Of a DNA stretch of 64,000 nucleotides, positions 47,788-56,670 are shown in pieces; within the stretch, counting starts at the first letter, position 1, and each line of letters begins with the position of its first letter. This DNA comes from Silanimonas sp. (GTDB lineage Bacteria; Pseudomonadota; Gammaproteobacteria; Xanthomonadales; Xanthomonadaceae). Position numbers and translations under genes: made by a program. The DNA is taken from the NCBI GenBank assembly GCA_018334015.1, contig JAGXTI010000038.1:1-64000 (forward strand). The letters are read 5' to 3'. The notes beneath the pieces are model-generated. The model was not told the origin of the DNA and did not search any database. It saw only the letters and a program-made list of their open reading frames with translations.

Positions 47788-48615
47788 ATGCCCGACGCCG
47801 CTGTGCCCGTCCCCGATCTCATCGACATCGGCGCCAACCTCACCCATGAGAGCTTCGCCCACGACTTGGACGCCGTGCTGGCCCGGGCCGCGGCCGCCGG
47901 CGTCGGCCGGATGGTGGTCACCGGCGCCTCGCGGCAGGGTTCGGCGGCCGCCCTGGCGCTGGCGCGGGCGCACCCCGGACGCCTGTTCGCCACCGCCGGC
48001 GTGCATCCGCACCATGCGCTGGAGGTCACCGTCGAGGCCTTAGCCGAGTTGCGTGAACTGCAGGCACAGCCGGAGGTCGTCGCGGTCGGCGAATGCGGGC
48101 TGGATTACTTCCGCGATTTCGCCCCGCGCCACGCCCAGCAGCGTGCTTTCGAGGCGCAGCTTGAACTCGCCGTGGCCTGCGGCAAACCCTTGTTCCTGCA
48201 CCAGCGCGAGGCCCACGACGATTTCCTCGCCATCCTCAGGCCTTTTCTCGACCGCTGTGGCCCGGCAGTGGTGCATTGCTTCACCGACGATCGCCGTGCG
48301 CTGTTCCAGAGCCTCGATGCCGGCTGTTTCATCGGCATCACCGGCTGGCTCTGCGACGAACGCCGCGGCCAGCACCTGCGCGAACTGGTGCGGCACATCC
48401 CGGTCGATCGCCTGCTGGTCGAAACCGACTGCCCCTACCTGCTGCCGCGAACGCTCAAGCCCACGCCGAAGGATCGCCGCAACGAACCGGCCTTCCTGCC
48501 GCACATCGTGGCGGAGCTGGCCCGCGACCGCGGCGAGAACCCGGTGGTGACAACAGCGAACACCACCGCCGCCGCGCAGACCTTCTTCCGGTTGCCGGAG
48601 GCCGGCCCGGCCTGA
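47788..48615 (+). CDS. tatD: TatD family metal-dependent hydrolase
   Basis: A 275-residue TIM-barrel metallohydrolase of the TatD DNase family. Blocks in order are LIDIGANLTHESF, TAGVHPHHA, VAVGECGLDYFRDF, CGKPLFLHQREAHDDF, VVHCFTDDRRAL and LLVETDCPYLLPR. The HQREAHDDF and ETDCPYLLP segments fit the TatD subgroup rather than YcfH or YjjV. Members show 3'-5' exonuclease activity and help repair oxidative DNA damage. The product is cytoplasmic. It is divergent from the ArsR gene and converges on the ABC permease gene with an 18-base gap. Confidence 0.9.
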   Translation: MPDAAVPVPDLIDIGANLTHESFAHDLDAVLARAAAAGVGRMVVTGASRQGSAAALALARAHPGRLFATAGVHPHHALEVTVEALAELRELQAQPEVVAVGECGLDYFRDFAPRHAQQRAFEAQLELAVACGKPLFLHQREAHDDFLAILRPFLDRCGPAVVHCFTDDRRALFQSLDAGCFIGITGWLCDERRGQHLRELVRHIPVDRLLVETDCPYLLPRTLKPTPKDRRNEPAFLPHIVAELARDRGENPVVTTANTTAAAQTFFRLPEAGPA

Positions 48616-48633
48616 GTTCTCAATGCCGGTTTT

Positions 48634-49416
48634 TCAGCTCCGCAGGCCGGTGCCGCGTTGCAGCAGCCACAGGGCCAGCCAGGTCAGTGCGGCGGTGAGC
48701 CCCAGCATCACGGCATAGGCGCTCCACAGGGGCACGTCGCTGACCCCGAGCAGGCCGTAGCGGAAGCCGTTGACCATGTAGAAGACCGGGTTGGCGTGGG
48801 TGGCCGCCTCGGCCCAGCCCGGCAGCAGGCTCACCGAATAGAACACGCCGCCCAGGTAGGTGAGCGGGGTCAGGACGAAGGTCGGGATGATGCTGATGTC
48901 GTCGAAGGACTTGGCGTAGACGGCGTTGACGAAGCCGGCCAGCGAGAAGATCACCGCGCCCAGCAGCACCGTGCTCACCGTCGCGAACCAGTCGTGCACG
49001 CGCACTTCGGTGAACAGCATGGCCACCGCCAGCACAATGGCGCCGACCATGAAGCCGCGCAGCACCGCGCCGCCCACGTAGCCGGCGAGAATCACGTGGT
49101 TGGGCAGCGGGGCTACCAGCAGTTCCTCGACGTGGCGGCCGAACTTGGCCCCGAAGAAACTGGAGCTGATGTTGCCGTAGGCGTTCTGGATCACCGCCAT
49201 CATCACGAGGCCCGGCACGATGAAGTCCATGTAGCGCAGCGTGACGCCATCGATGCTCATGCCGCCGATCTTGCTGCCGATCAGCGAGCCGAAGATCAGG
49301 AAATACAGCGTCATCGTGATGGCCGGCGGCACCAGGGTCTGGCCCCAGATGCGCAGGATGCGCGCGACCTCGCGGCGGATCAGGGTAAGAAAGGCCGTCC
49401 AGTTTGGATGGCTCAC
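48634..49416 (-). CDS. ABC-2 type transporter permease, YadH-like
   Basis: A 260-residue integral membrane protein with six membrane helices of the ABC2 family. The start GTG at 49416 overlaps the stop of the ATPase gene (GTGA) and gives SHPNWTAFLTLIRREVARILRIW, the usual cytoplasmic entry helix. Family blocks are PPAITMTLYFLIFGSLIG, FIVPGLVMMAVIQNAYGN and ISIIPTFVLTPLTYLGGVFYS. It should pair with the ATPase encoded just upstream to form an exporter like E. coli YadGH. The exported substrate is unknown. Confidence 0.88.
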   Translation of the reverse strand: MSHPNWTAFLTLIRREVARILRIWGQTLVPPAITMTLYFLIFGSLIGSKIGGMSIDGVTLRYMDFIVPGLVMMAVIQNAYGNISSSFFGAKFGRHVEELLVAPLPNHVILAGYVGGAVLRGFMVGAIVLAVAMLFTEVRVHDWFATVSTVLLGAVIFSLAGFVNAVYAKSFDDISIIPTFVLTPLTYLGGVFYSVSLLPGWAEAATHANPVFYMVNGFRYGLLGVSDVPLWSAYAVMLGLTAALTWLALWLLQRGTGLRS

Positions 49417-50402
49417 GGCCTTGCTCCCGGATGGGCCGAGGTGGCAGGTGCGGCCGTGTCGGCGCTGCGCGTCGGGTTCGGCCCGGTGAGTCGAACGAAC
49501 AGTTCCTCCAGGCGATTCACCTCGTTGCGCATCGAGCGCACCGTGATGCCTTCCTTGGCGAAGGCGGCGAACACGCGGTTCAGGTCCATCTCGCGCGGCA
49601 TCTCCAGCTTCAGGGTGTGGCCGTTCTCGGCCTGCAGCTTGACGCCGTCGATCACCGGCAGCGTGGCCGGCAATGTGCCTTCGATATCGAAGAGGAAGCC
49701 CTCGACATCGAGCTTGGCCAGCAGCTCGCGCATCGGGCCCTGCTCGACGATGCGGCCCTTGTCGATGATGGCGAGGTTGCGGCAGAGGTTCTCGGCCTCT
49801 TCCAGGTAATGCGTGGTCAGGATGATGGTGGTGCCGGCCGCGTTGATCTCGCGCAGCAGCTTCCACATGCCGCGGCGGATCTCAATGTCCACCCCGGCGG
49901 TGGGTTCGTCGAGGATCAACAGCGGCGGCTGGGTCATCATCGCCCGCGCGATCATCAGCCGGCGCTTCATGCCGCCCGAGAGCGTGCGGCTCATCACCTG
50001 CGCCTTCTCCCAGAGCTGGGCCAGTTTCAATTGCCGTTCGGCGCGGACCTCGGCCTCGGCGCGCGGCACCCCGTAGAAGCCGGCGTAGTTCACCAGGATG
50101 CTGAACGGGGTTTCGAACATGTTGAAGTTGATCTCCTGCGGGACGAGGCCCAGCAGGCGCATCGCCGCCTCGCGCTCCGCGAAGCGGTCGATGCCGAAGA
50201 TCGAGACGCTGCCGCTGGTGGCATTGACGAGCGAGCTGACGATGCCGATCAGGGTGCTCTTGCCGGCACCGTTGGGGCCAAGCAGGGCGAAGAAATCGCC
50301 GGGCTGCACGGCAAGCGAAACGCCCTTCAGGGCTTCGGTCCGGTTGCCGTAGGTTTTGCGGAGGTCGGTGACGCAGAGCGCGGGAACGGGTGCGGCGGCC
50401 AT
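49413..50402 (-). CDS. ABC transporter ATP-binding protein, YadG-like
   Basis: A 329-residue ATPase. Walker A is LLGPNGAGKST, the signature is LSGGMKRRL, Walker B LLILDEPTAGVD, and the H-loop LTTHYLEEAE. The domain occupies residues 10-235. About 90 further C-terminal residues form a family-typical extension (LKLEMPREMDLNRVFAAF, then RNEVNRLEELFVRLTG). A Pro/Ala-rich tail ends the protein. It is coupled to the permease by a GTGA overlap. Confidence 0.92.
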   Translation of the reverse strand: MAAAPVPALCVTDLRKTYGNRTEALKGVSLAVQPGDFFALLGPNGAGKSTLIGIVSSLVNATSGSVSIFGIDRFAEREAAMRLLGLVPQEINFNMFETPFSILVNYAGFYGVPRAEAEVRAERQLKLAQLWEKAQVMSRTLSGGMKRRLMIARAMMTQPPLLILDEPTAGVDIEIRRGMWKLLREINAAGTTIILTTHYLEEAENLCRNLAIIDKGRIVEQGPMRELLAKLDVEGFLFDIEGTLPATLPVIDGVKLQAENGHTLKLEMPREMDLNRVFAAFAKEGITVRSMRNEVNRLEELFVRLTGPNPTRSADTAAPATSAHPGARP

Positions 50403-50501
50403 GGGCCTTCAGGCGGCGGGCGGGAATGCGTGTGTCAAGTATAGGTGGCGCGCCCCCACAGGCTCGCAGAATGCTCTGTGCCGGCGCTTGCAACGCCGCG
50501 C

Positions 50502-51095
50502 TCAGCCGGTGGCGCGGGCCTCGGCCACGAGCAGGGCGCGCTTGCGTTCAAGCCCCCAGCGGTAGCCGCCAAGGCCACCGTCGCCGCGCAGCACGCGGTG
50601 GCAGGGCACCAGCAGCGCCACCCGGTTGGCGGCGCAGGCGGCCCCCACGGCGCGCACCGCCTTGGGTGCGCCAATCGCCGTGGCCACCTCGGCATAGGTG
50701 CGCGTGGCCCCCGCCGGGATGCCTTGCAGAAAGCGCCAGACCCGCAACTGGAAGGCCGTGCCGCGCAGGTCGAGCGGCAGCTCTGGCCACGGCCCCCGGC
50801 CGTCGAGGCCGGCGCAGAGCGCATCGAGCCAGGCTACGAGTGGCGCACCCGAGCGCGCCGGAATCAAGATCGCATCGGGGAAGGCGTGGCCGAGCCGGCT
50901 CCGCAGCGCGTCGAAGTCGGCGCTGAAGTGCAGCAGGCAAAGGCCGCGCAGGCTTGCGGCGATCGCCACCGGGCCGAGAACGCTGTCACCGATCGCCCAG
51001 GCGATGGCGGTCTGCGGGTCTTCCGTCCGACCCGCCGTGTGCGGGGGCGCGGCGGAGCGGGGCGATGGGGTGGATGCGGTGGCAGTCCGGAGCAT
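50502..51095 (-). CDS. ogt: Methylated-DNA--protein-cysteine methyltransferase
   Basis: A 197-residue suicide alkyltransferase that takes methyl groups from O6-methylguanine in DNA. The acceptor Cys165 is in LLVPCHRVLRGDGGLGGYRWG. The preceding FQLRVWRFLQGIPAGATRTYAEVA is the DNA-binding helix-turn-helix region with the arginine finger. The N-terminal 110 residues (including WAIGDSVLGPVAIAASLRGLC) fit the alkyltransferase N-domain. There is no Ada zinc-binding domain, so this is a stand-alone Ogt-type or Ada C-terminal-type enzyme. It stands alone, 99 bases from the ABC genes. Confidence 0.92.
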   Translation of the reverse strand: MLRTATASTPSPRSAAPPHTAGRTEDPQTAIAWAIGDSVLGPVAIAASLRGLCLLHFSADFDALRSRLGHAFPDAILIPARSGAPLVAWLDALCAGLDGRGPWPELPLDLRGTAFQLRVWRFLQGIPAGATRTYAEVATAIGAPKAVRAVGAACAANRVALLVPCHRVLRGDGGLGGYRWGLERKRALLVAEARATG

Positions 51096-51197
51096 CGACG
51101 CAGCGTATCAAACCCGATCCTGCGCGAAGCCGCTTGCAGCCCATGCCCGGCTCGGCGCGGGCAGTCATAATCGCCGGGCCTTTTGGAGTGAGCGCCC

Positions 51198-51950
51198 TTG
51201 ACCCCGCCCTTTCCCCTTCGCCTGGTCGGCCAGCGCCGTATCGCGCCGAGCGTCGCTCACCTGAGCTTTCTGCGTGCCGATGGGGCCGCGCTCGATTTCA
51301 TCCCCGGCCAGTTCATTCAGATCCATCTGAGCGGCCGCGACGGCCAGCCGACCAAACGCAGCTACTCCCTGGCGACGATCCACGACCACGCCCTGGGTCC
51401 GGGCGAGGCGGTGGACATCGCCGTCGCCTTCGTGCCGGGCGGCGTGGCGACGACGCTGTTCGAAGGCCTGCGCGAGGGCGACGCGGTGCAGGCGAGTGGG
51501 CCGTACGGTCGCTTCTGCCTGATGCCCGGCGATGCCAACCGCCGCTACCTGCTGATCGCCACCGGCACCGGCGTCACGCCCTACCGTTCGATGCTGCCTC
51601 TGCTCGAGCAGGCCATCGTCGAGCGTGGCATCGAGGTGGTGCTGCTGTTCGGTGCGCGTTCCGAGGCCGAGCTGATCTACGCCGACGATTTCCGCGCGGT
51701 GGCCGCACGGCATCCGGGGCGCTTCCGCTTCATGCCCTGCTACTCCCGCGAGTTCTTCGATGCTGCCGGCCCGGATGCGCGGCGGGGCTACGTCACCGGC
51801 CCTCTGGCCGAACTCGCTCCGGGGGCCGATGGCGACATCGCCTACCTGTGCGGCAACCCGAACATGGTTGACGCCGCCTTCGAAGCCCTGAAAGGCTACG
51901 GCCTGCCGGTGCCGCAGATCCGCCGCGAGAAATACGTCAGCGGTAAATAA
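51198..51950 (+). CDS. Ferredoxin/flavodoxin-NADP reductase-like FAD protein
   Basis: A 250-residue flavoprotein. The FAD-binding motif RSYSLAT (RxYS) is in KRSYSLATIHD, with FIPGQFIQIHLSG ahead of it. The NAD(P)-binding domain has LLIATGTGVTPYRSMLPLL and the end block AYLCGNPNMVDAAFEALKGYG. Fpr-like enzymes pass electrons between NADPH and ferredoxin or flavodoxin. The start is TTG 51198: GGAG lies 9 bases before it, and no ATG in frame would keep the first strand. The next gene starts 16 bases after the stop. Confidence 0.85.
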   Translation: MTPPFPLRLVGQRRIAPSVAHLSFLRADGAALDFIPGQFIQIHLSGRDGQPTKRSYSLATIHDHALGPGEAVDIAVAFVPGGVATTLFEGLREGDAVQASGPYGRFCLMPGDANRRYLLIATGTGVTPYRSMLPLLEQAIVERGIEVVLLFGARSEAELIYADDFRAVAARHPGRFRFMPCYSREFFDAAGPDARRGYVTGPLAELAPGADGDIAYLCGNPNMVDAAFEALKGYGLPVPQIRREKYVSGK

Positions 51951-51966
51951 GCCGAGAGCACCGCCC

Positions 51967-53145
51967 ATGGACTCCACCGCGCTGCACCCCCCGCCGCTGC
52001 CGCCCGAGTCGAAGCCGAAGACGGATTGGCGCAGCCTGATCGCCAATGGATTGATTTACGCAGCAGCAGGTGCCGCAGCCGGCTGGCTGGTGATGCGGCA
52101 CCTCGAACTCGATGGCTTGGCCGCCCTCGGGCTGTTCGCGGTTTTTATGGTCTCGATCTGGTTGCACATCCTGATCCATGAGGCCGGACATGCCATCGCG
52201 GGCATCGCCGCCGGATGCAAGCCGCTAGCGTTCGGCGTGGGGCCGCTCCGCCTCGAGCGCGGCGAAGGCGGCTGGCAGCTGCGCTGGGGTGGCGGCATCG
52301 CCGGGATCGGCGGCTTTGCGATGCTGCTGCCGCCGGCCGATGCGGTGCCGCGGCGTCGCGAGCAGGCGCTCTACTTGCTGGGCGGTCCGCTGTCGAACCT
52401 GTTGGTCAGCGTGCCGGTGTTGCTGCTCGCGAATGCGGCCACGCCCGGCGCATGGACGATCGTGGGGGTCGGCTTCGGCGCTGCGGGCGTCATGCTCGGG
52501 CTCGTGAACCTGGTGCCGTTCAAGACGGCCGGCTGGCTCAGCGACGGTGCCGGCTTGCTGCTGCTGCTGCGTGATCCGGAACGCGCGATGGATGGCTTCC
52601 GGGTGCAGCAGCTGATCCAAGCCAGCATGAACGGCCAGCGGCCGCGTGACTGGCCGCTCAGCCTGCTGCCGGAGCGCCCACTGCCCGCGTCCGACACCGA
52701 CTTGCCATGGGCGCTGGCCGAAGTCCTGATGCGACTCTCCTCGGCTATCGATCGCGGCGAGCACGCGTCTGCCCGTGTTCACGCGCGCTGGATGGTGGCG
52801 CACTGGCCGCACGCGGCACCGGCCGAGCGCCCCGGCATCGCACTGGCGATGGCGGTGCATGCAGCGCTTGTCGAGGACGATCTCGATCTGTTGCGCGCCT
52901 GGCGACCGCTGGGTAGTTGCAACATCCTCGATCAGAGCTGCCATGAGGCCTGGCTGGATGCGGAGATCGCCCTGCGCGAGGGCCGCGAGGCCGAAGCGCG
53001 CTCGCTGTTGGCGACCGCCCGTTCGGCTTTGCCGCGGGTGCTCGATGGCGGTACCCGCGCGGCCGTGGCCGAGTGCCTCGATGCACTCGACATCCGCCTG
53101 CTCGCCGAGCCCATCGAATCCCGCTTCGACGATCGTGGCGAATAG
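51967..53145 (+). CDS. Site-2-protease-like M50 membrane metalloprotease
   Basis: A 392-residue protein with an N-terminal membrane domain and a soluble C-terminal helical domain. The zinc motif HEAGH (residues 71-75) lies in WLHILIHEAGHAIAGIAAG inside a membrane helix. A later LVNLVPFKTAGWLSDG matches the third metal-ligand segment of the M50 family (NxxPxxxxDG). Together these support an intramembrane protease fold. The C-terminal half (about 215-392) has helical hairpins like a TPR region, suggesting protein contacts. Substrate and signal are unknown. It sits between the reductase and a secreted hydrolase, all on the plus strand. Confidence 0.78.
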   Translation: MDSTALHPPPLPPESKPKTDWRSLIANGLIYAAAGAAAGWLVMRHLELDGLAALGLFAVFMVSIWLHILIHEAGHAIAGIAAGCKPLAFGVGPLRLERGEGGWQLRWGGGIAGIGGFAMLLPPADAVPRRREQALYLLGGPLSNLLVSVPVLLLANAATPGAWTIVGVGFGAAGVMLGLVNLVPFKTAGWLSDGAGLLLLLRDPERAMDGFRVQQLIQASMNGQRPRDWPLSLLPERPLPASDTDLPWALAEVLMRLSSAIDRGEHASARVHARWMVAHWPHAAPAERPGIALAMAVHAALVEDDLDLLRAWRPLGSCNILDQSCHEAWLDAEIALREGREAEARSLLATARSALPRVLDGGTRAAVAECLDALDIRLLAEPIESRFDDRGE

Positions 53146-53208
53146 CCCATGCCGGTAGCCCGCAACATCGCCACCCTCTCCATGTTCTTGCCGATCTTCG
53201 GAGCCGCC

Positions 53209-54684
53209 ATGAAACGACTGCTTCCGCTCGCCCTCGCCGCGGTCCTGCCGCTGGCCGCGCCCGCCGCCGAGGCGCGTCGCCTCGGCACGCTCGACTTCGA
53301 GCCCTGCACCCTGCCGGGGTCGGGTGCTTTTGCCGCGGTCGAAGCGCAGTGCACCAGCTTGTCCGTGCCGGAGAATCGCGCCGAGCCGGAGGGCCGTCGG
53401 ATCGAGCTTGCCATCGCTTGGGTGCCGACCGAGGGCGAAGGCGAGCCCGATCCGGTGTTCCTGCTCGCCGGTGGGCCGGGCCAGGGCGCACGCGCATCCT
53501 TTCCGCTGCTGGCCGGCGGTTTTCGCGATGTGCTGCGCAGCCGCCACGTGATCCTCGTCGACCAGCGCGGCACCGGCGGCTCGAACCCGCTGGCTTGTCG
53601 CGATGCCGAGGGCAACAATGCCTTCGGCGATCCGTTCGACGAGAGCCCGGAGGCCGCCCGCCGCTTCGCCGAAGGCTGCCTCGCCGAGCTCTCGAAGATC
53701 GCCGATGTGCGCCACTACACCACCACCGACGCGGTCGCCGACCTCGACGCCGTGCGTCAGGCGCTGGGTGCGGAGCGCATCAACCTCTACGGTGGCAGCT
53801 ACGGCACCCGCGTGGCGCAGCAGTACGCCAGAACCTTCCCGGCGCACACCCGCAGCGTGGTGCTGGACAGCGTGGTGCCGAACGAGCTCGTGCTCGGCGC
53901 CGAGCACGCGAAGAACCTCGATGCCGCGCTCGAGGCGCAGTTCGCGCGCTGTGCCGCCGATGCCGCCTGCGCGGCGGTCCTGCCCGATCCGGCGGGAGCC
54001 ATCGAGCGCGTGCGCGCGGCGCTCGCGGCGCCGGGGCTTGCCCGCGTGCGCTACCGCGACCCGACCAGTGGCGAGTGGCGCGAGGAGATGCCGACCAGTG
54101 CCCACCTCGCCGTGGTCCTGCGCTTCTTCAGCTATTCGCCGCTTACCGCGACCTTGTTGCCGGTGGTGCTCAAGCAGGCCCTCGAGGGCGACCATGCGCC
54201 GCTGCTGGCGCAGGCGCGCTTCCTGATGGGCAGCGTCGGCGAACAGATCATGCACGGCATGCAGCTCTCGGTGATCTGCAGCGAGGATGCCGACGAGTTC
54301 GCGGCCCGGCCCGAGGACGCCGGCACCCTGCTCGGCCAGGCCTTCATCGAGATCACCTTGGCGCAATGTTCGGCCTGGCCGCGTGGCCAGCGCCCAGCCG
54401 ACTTCCGCGCCCCGCTCACCGGTGATCTGCCGGTGCTGGCGATCAGCGGCGAATTCGACCCGGTGACCCCGCCGCGTTACGCCGATGCCGCCATCGCGCA
54501 ACTGCCGAACGCCCGCCATCTGGTCCTGAGAGGCCAGGGCCACACCCCGCTCAATGTCGGCTGCATGCCGCAGTTGTTCGCCCAGTTCATCGAGACCGCT
54601 GACGCGAAGGCGCTCGACGCGTCCTGCCTCGATCGCCTCGCCCCGCTTCCGCCCGGCACCGGCCTGCACGGCTGGGAGCCCTGA
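53209..54684 (+). CDS. Secreted alpha/beta hydrolase, tripeptidyl aminopeptidase (TAP)-like
   Basis: A 491-residue exported hydrolase. The signal peptide is residues 1-22 (MKRLLPLALAAVLPLAAPAAEA). The core has FLLAGGPGQGARA (oxyanion HGGPG-like), LVDQRGTGGSNPL, and the nucleophile Ser197 in LYGGSYGTRVAQQYA. The C-terminal cap ends in the TAP-like segment LAISGEFDPVTPPRYADAA with the acid, and RGQGHTPLNVGC with the His. Such enzymes include proline iminopeptidase-like and tripeptidyl aminopeptidases. Start 53209 is preferred over 53149 because it puts the signal peptide at the N-terminus and has a GGAG site 6 bases upstream. Confidence 0.88.
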   Translation: MKRLLPLALAAVLPLAAPAAEARRLGTLDFEPCTLPGSGAFAAVEAQCTSLSVPENRAEPEGRRIELAIAWVPTEGEGEPDPVFLLAGGPGQGARASFPLLAGGFRDVLRSRHVILVDQRGTGGSNPLACRDAEGNNAFGDPFDESPEAARRFAEGCLAELSKIADVRHYTTTDAVADLDAVRQALGAERINLYGGSYGTRVAQQYARTFPAHTRSVVLDSVVPNELVLGAEHAKNLDAALEAQFARCAADAACAAVLPDPAGAIERVRAALAAPGLARVRYRDPTSGEWREEMPTSAHLAVVLRFFSYSPLTATLLPVVLKQALEGDHAPLLAQARFLMGSVGEQIMHGMQLSVICSEDADEFAARPEDAGTLLGQAFIEITLAQCSAWPRGQRPADFRAPLTGDLPVLAISGEFDPVTPPRYADAAIAQLPNARHLVLRGQGHTPLNVGCMPQLFAQFIETADAKALDASCLDRLAPLPPGTGLHGWEP

Positions 54685-54697
54685 GAAGGACATCGCC

Positions 54698-55444
54698 ATG
54701 ATCGAACTCACCGACCTGCACAAGCAGTTCAAGACCAAGTCCGGGCCGGTGGCCGCGGTGGCCGGTGTCGGCTTCACCGCCCGCGATGGCGCCATCACCG
54801 GTCTGCTTGGCCCCAACGGCGCCGGCAAGACCACCACCCTGCGGATGCTCTACACGCTGATGAAGCCCGACCGCGGCAGCGTCCGCGTCGATGGCCGCGA
54901 TGCCTACACGGACGCTGAAGCCGTGCGTCGCAGCCTCGGCGTGCTGCCGGATGCGCGCGGTGTCTACAAGCGGCTCACGGCGCGCGAGAACATCAGCTAC
55001 TTCGGCCGCCTGCACGGCATGGACGAGGCGACGATCCGGAAAAGCACCAACCGCCTCGTCGAAGCGCTCGGCATGGCGGACTTCATCGACCGCCGCAGCG
55101 AGGGTTTCTCGCAGGGCCAGCGCACCAAGACCGCGATCGCGCGGGCGCTGGTGCACGACCCGAAGAACGTGATCCTCGACGAGCCCACCAACGGGCTCGA
55201 CGTGATGACGACCCGCGGCCTACGCGAGTTCCTGCTGCGGCTGAAAGGCGAAGGCCGCTGCGTGATCCTGTCGAGCCACATCATGCAGGAGGTCGGCGCG
55301 CTCTGTGACCACATCGTGGTCATCGCCAAGGGCCGCGTCACCGCGCAGGGCTCGCCCGACGAGCTGCGCGCGCAGACCGGTGAGGCCAACCTCGAAGACG
55401 CCTTCGTCAAGGCGATCGGCTCCGAGGAGGGCCTGCAGGCATGA
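54698..55444 (+). CDS. ABC transporter ATP-binding protein, NatA-like
   Basis: A 248-residue ATPase of the sodium-exporter/ABC-2 group. Walker A is LLGPNGAGKTTT, Walker B VILDEPTNGLDVMTT, and the H-loop SSHIMQEV. The signature is FSQGQRTKTAIARAL, where the usual LSGGQ reads FSQGQ, as in NatA. The start MIELTDLHKQFKTKSG is 13 bases after the TAP-like gene, with AGAAGGA as ribosome site. It is coupled to the permease by ATGA. The partner permease has the large extracytoplasmic domain of NatB. Confidence 0.9.
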   Translation: MIELTDLHKQFKTKSGPVAAVAGVGFTARDGAITGLLGPNGAGKTTTLRMLYTLMKPDRGSVRVDGRDAYTDAEAVRRSLGVLPDARGVYKRLTARENISYFGRLHGMDEATIRKSTNRLVEALGMADFIDRRSEGFSQGQRTKTAIARALVHDPKNVILDEPTNGLDVMTTRGLREFLLRLKGEGRCVILSSHIMQEVGALCDHIVVIAKGRVTAQGSPDELRAQTGEANLEDAFVKAIGSEEGLQA

Positions 55445-56622
55445 ACACCTTCAAGACCCTGTGGACGGTGGCGGCCAAGGAACTGATCGAGATCTTTCGC
55501 GACCGCAAGATCATCATCAACGGCCTGCTGCTCTCACCGTTGCTGTTCCCGGTGCTGATCCTGGGCATTGGTGCACTGGCCGAGAACCGTGCGCGAACCC
55601 AGCTGGAGGCGGAGATCAAGCTGCCGGTGATCGGCGCCGAGATCGCGCCCAGCCTGGTCGCTTTCCTCGCCACCCAGAACATCAGCGCCGAGCCCGCGCC
55701 GGAGGACCCCGATGCGATGATCCGCAATCAGGACAAGGCCGTGATCCTGCGCATTGCCGAGGACTTCGCCGACGACTGGCGGCAGAGCCGCGCCGCGACG
55801 GTGGAGATCCTGCACGACAGCTCGCGGCAGGACTCGGCCATCCCGCTGCGGCGTGTCGAACGTGCGCTCCAGGCCTATTCGCAGCAGGCCGGTGCCGTGC
55901 GGCTGCTGGCCCGTGGCATCGATCCGCACTTGGGCAGTGCGCTGCGCATCACCCACCGCGACCTCGCCACGCCAGAGGCCCGGCGCGGCATGCTGCTCGC
56001 CTTCCTGCCCTACCTGCTGATCCTCTCCGCCTTCCTCGGTGGCGCCTATCTGGTGATGGACGCCACCGCCGGCGAGCGCGAGCGGCAATCGCTGGAGCCT
56101 TTGCTGGCCACACCGGCCGGACGCGGGGCGATCATGAGCGGCAAGATCGCCGCCGCCTGCGTGTTCGGCATGGTCGGGCTGCTGCTCACCCTGCTCAGTT
56201 TCAAACTCAGCTTCGGCTTCGTCGACAGCGGGCCGTTCAAGGGCGTCGATGTCTCGATGCTGGCCATCGCCAAACTGCTGCTGATTCTGCTGCCGATGGT
56301 GCTGATCGGGACCACGCTGCTGACCCTGATCTCGGCTTCGGTGAAGACGCTCAAGGAAGCGCAGAGCTACATGGCCTTCCTGATGCTGCTGCCGATCCTG
56401 CCGACCATCATCCTGCTGGTGAACCCGGTCAAGAATCAGCTCTGGATGTTCGCCACGCCCTTTCTCGCGCAGAACCAGCTGATCCTGATGGTGCTGCGCC
56501 AGGAGACGATCAGCCCGCAGCAGTGGGCCGTCTATCTGGGCGCCGGCCTCGGTCTGGGGGCCCTGCTCTGGATGATCGCGGCGCGGCTCTACCACCGCGA
56601 GCAGCTGGCGATATCGGCCTGA
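55441..56622 (+). CDS. ABC transporter permease, NatB-like
   Basis: A 393-residue permease. One membrane helix near residue 25-45 (LLLSPLLFPVLILGIGAL) is followed by an extracytoplasmic domain (about 50-180). Five further helices lie in the C-terminal half (for example ILSAFLGGAYLVMDATAGERERQS and LLLILLPMVLIGTTLLTLI, seen in parts). The phrase GERERQSLEPLLATP is typical of NatB/CcmB-like ABC-2 permeases. With the upstream ATPase it should form an exporter, possibly for sodium or a small toxic compound. The substrate is not provable from sequence. Confidence 0.87.
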   Translation: MNTFKTLWTVAAKELIEIFRDRKIIINGLLLSPLLFPVLILGIGALAENRARTQLEAEIKLPVIGAEIAPSLVAFLATQNISAEPAPEDPDAMIRNQDKAVILRIAEDFADDWRQSRAATVEILHDSSRQDSAIPLRRVERALQAYSQQAGAVRLLARGIDPHLGSALRITHRDLATPEARRGMLLAFLPYLLILSAFLGGAYLVMDATAGERERQSLEPLLATPAGRGAIMSGKIAAACVFGMVGLLLTLLSFKLSFGFVDSGPFKGVDVSMLAIAKLLLILLPMVLIGTTLLTLISASVKTLKEAQSYMAFLMLLPILPTIILLVNPVKNQLWMFATPFLAQNQLILMVLRQETISPQQWAVYLGAGLGLGALLWMIAARLYHREQLAISA

Positions 56623-56638
56623 GCCGATGCGAGAGGAA

Positions 56639-56661
56639 GCGCGGCGGCATCGCCGCCGCGC
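56639..56661. terminator. GC-rich hairpin between convergent genes
   Basis: GCGCGGCGGC pairs perfectly with GCCGCCGCGC around the 3-base loop ATC. It sits between the stops of the NatB-like permease (plus) and the first TonB-like lipoprotein (minus). No T-run follows on either strand, so it may be a bidirectional or factor-assisted terminator. Confidence 0.5.
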
Positions 56662-56670
56662 CATGAGCGC

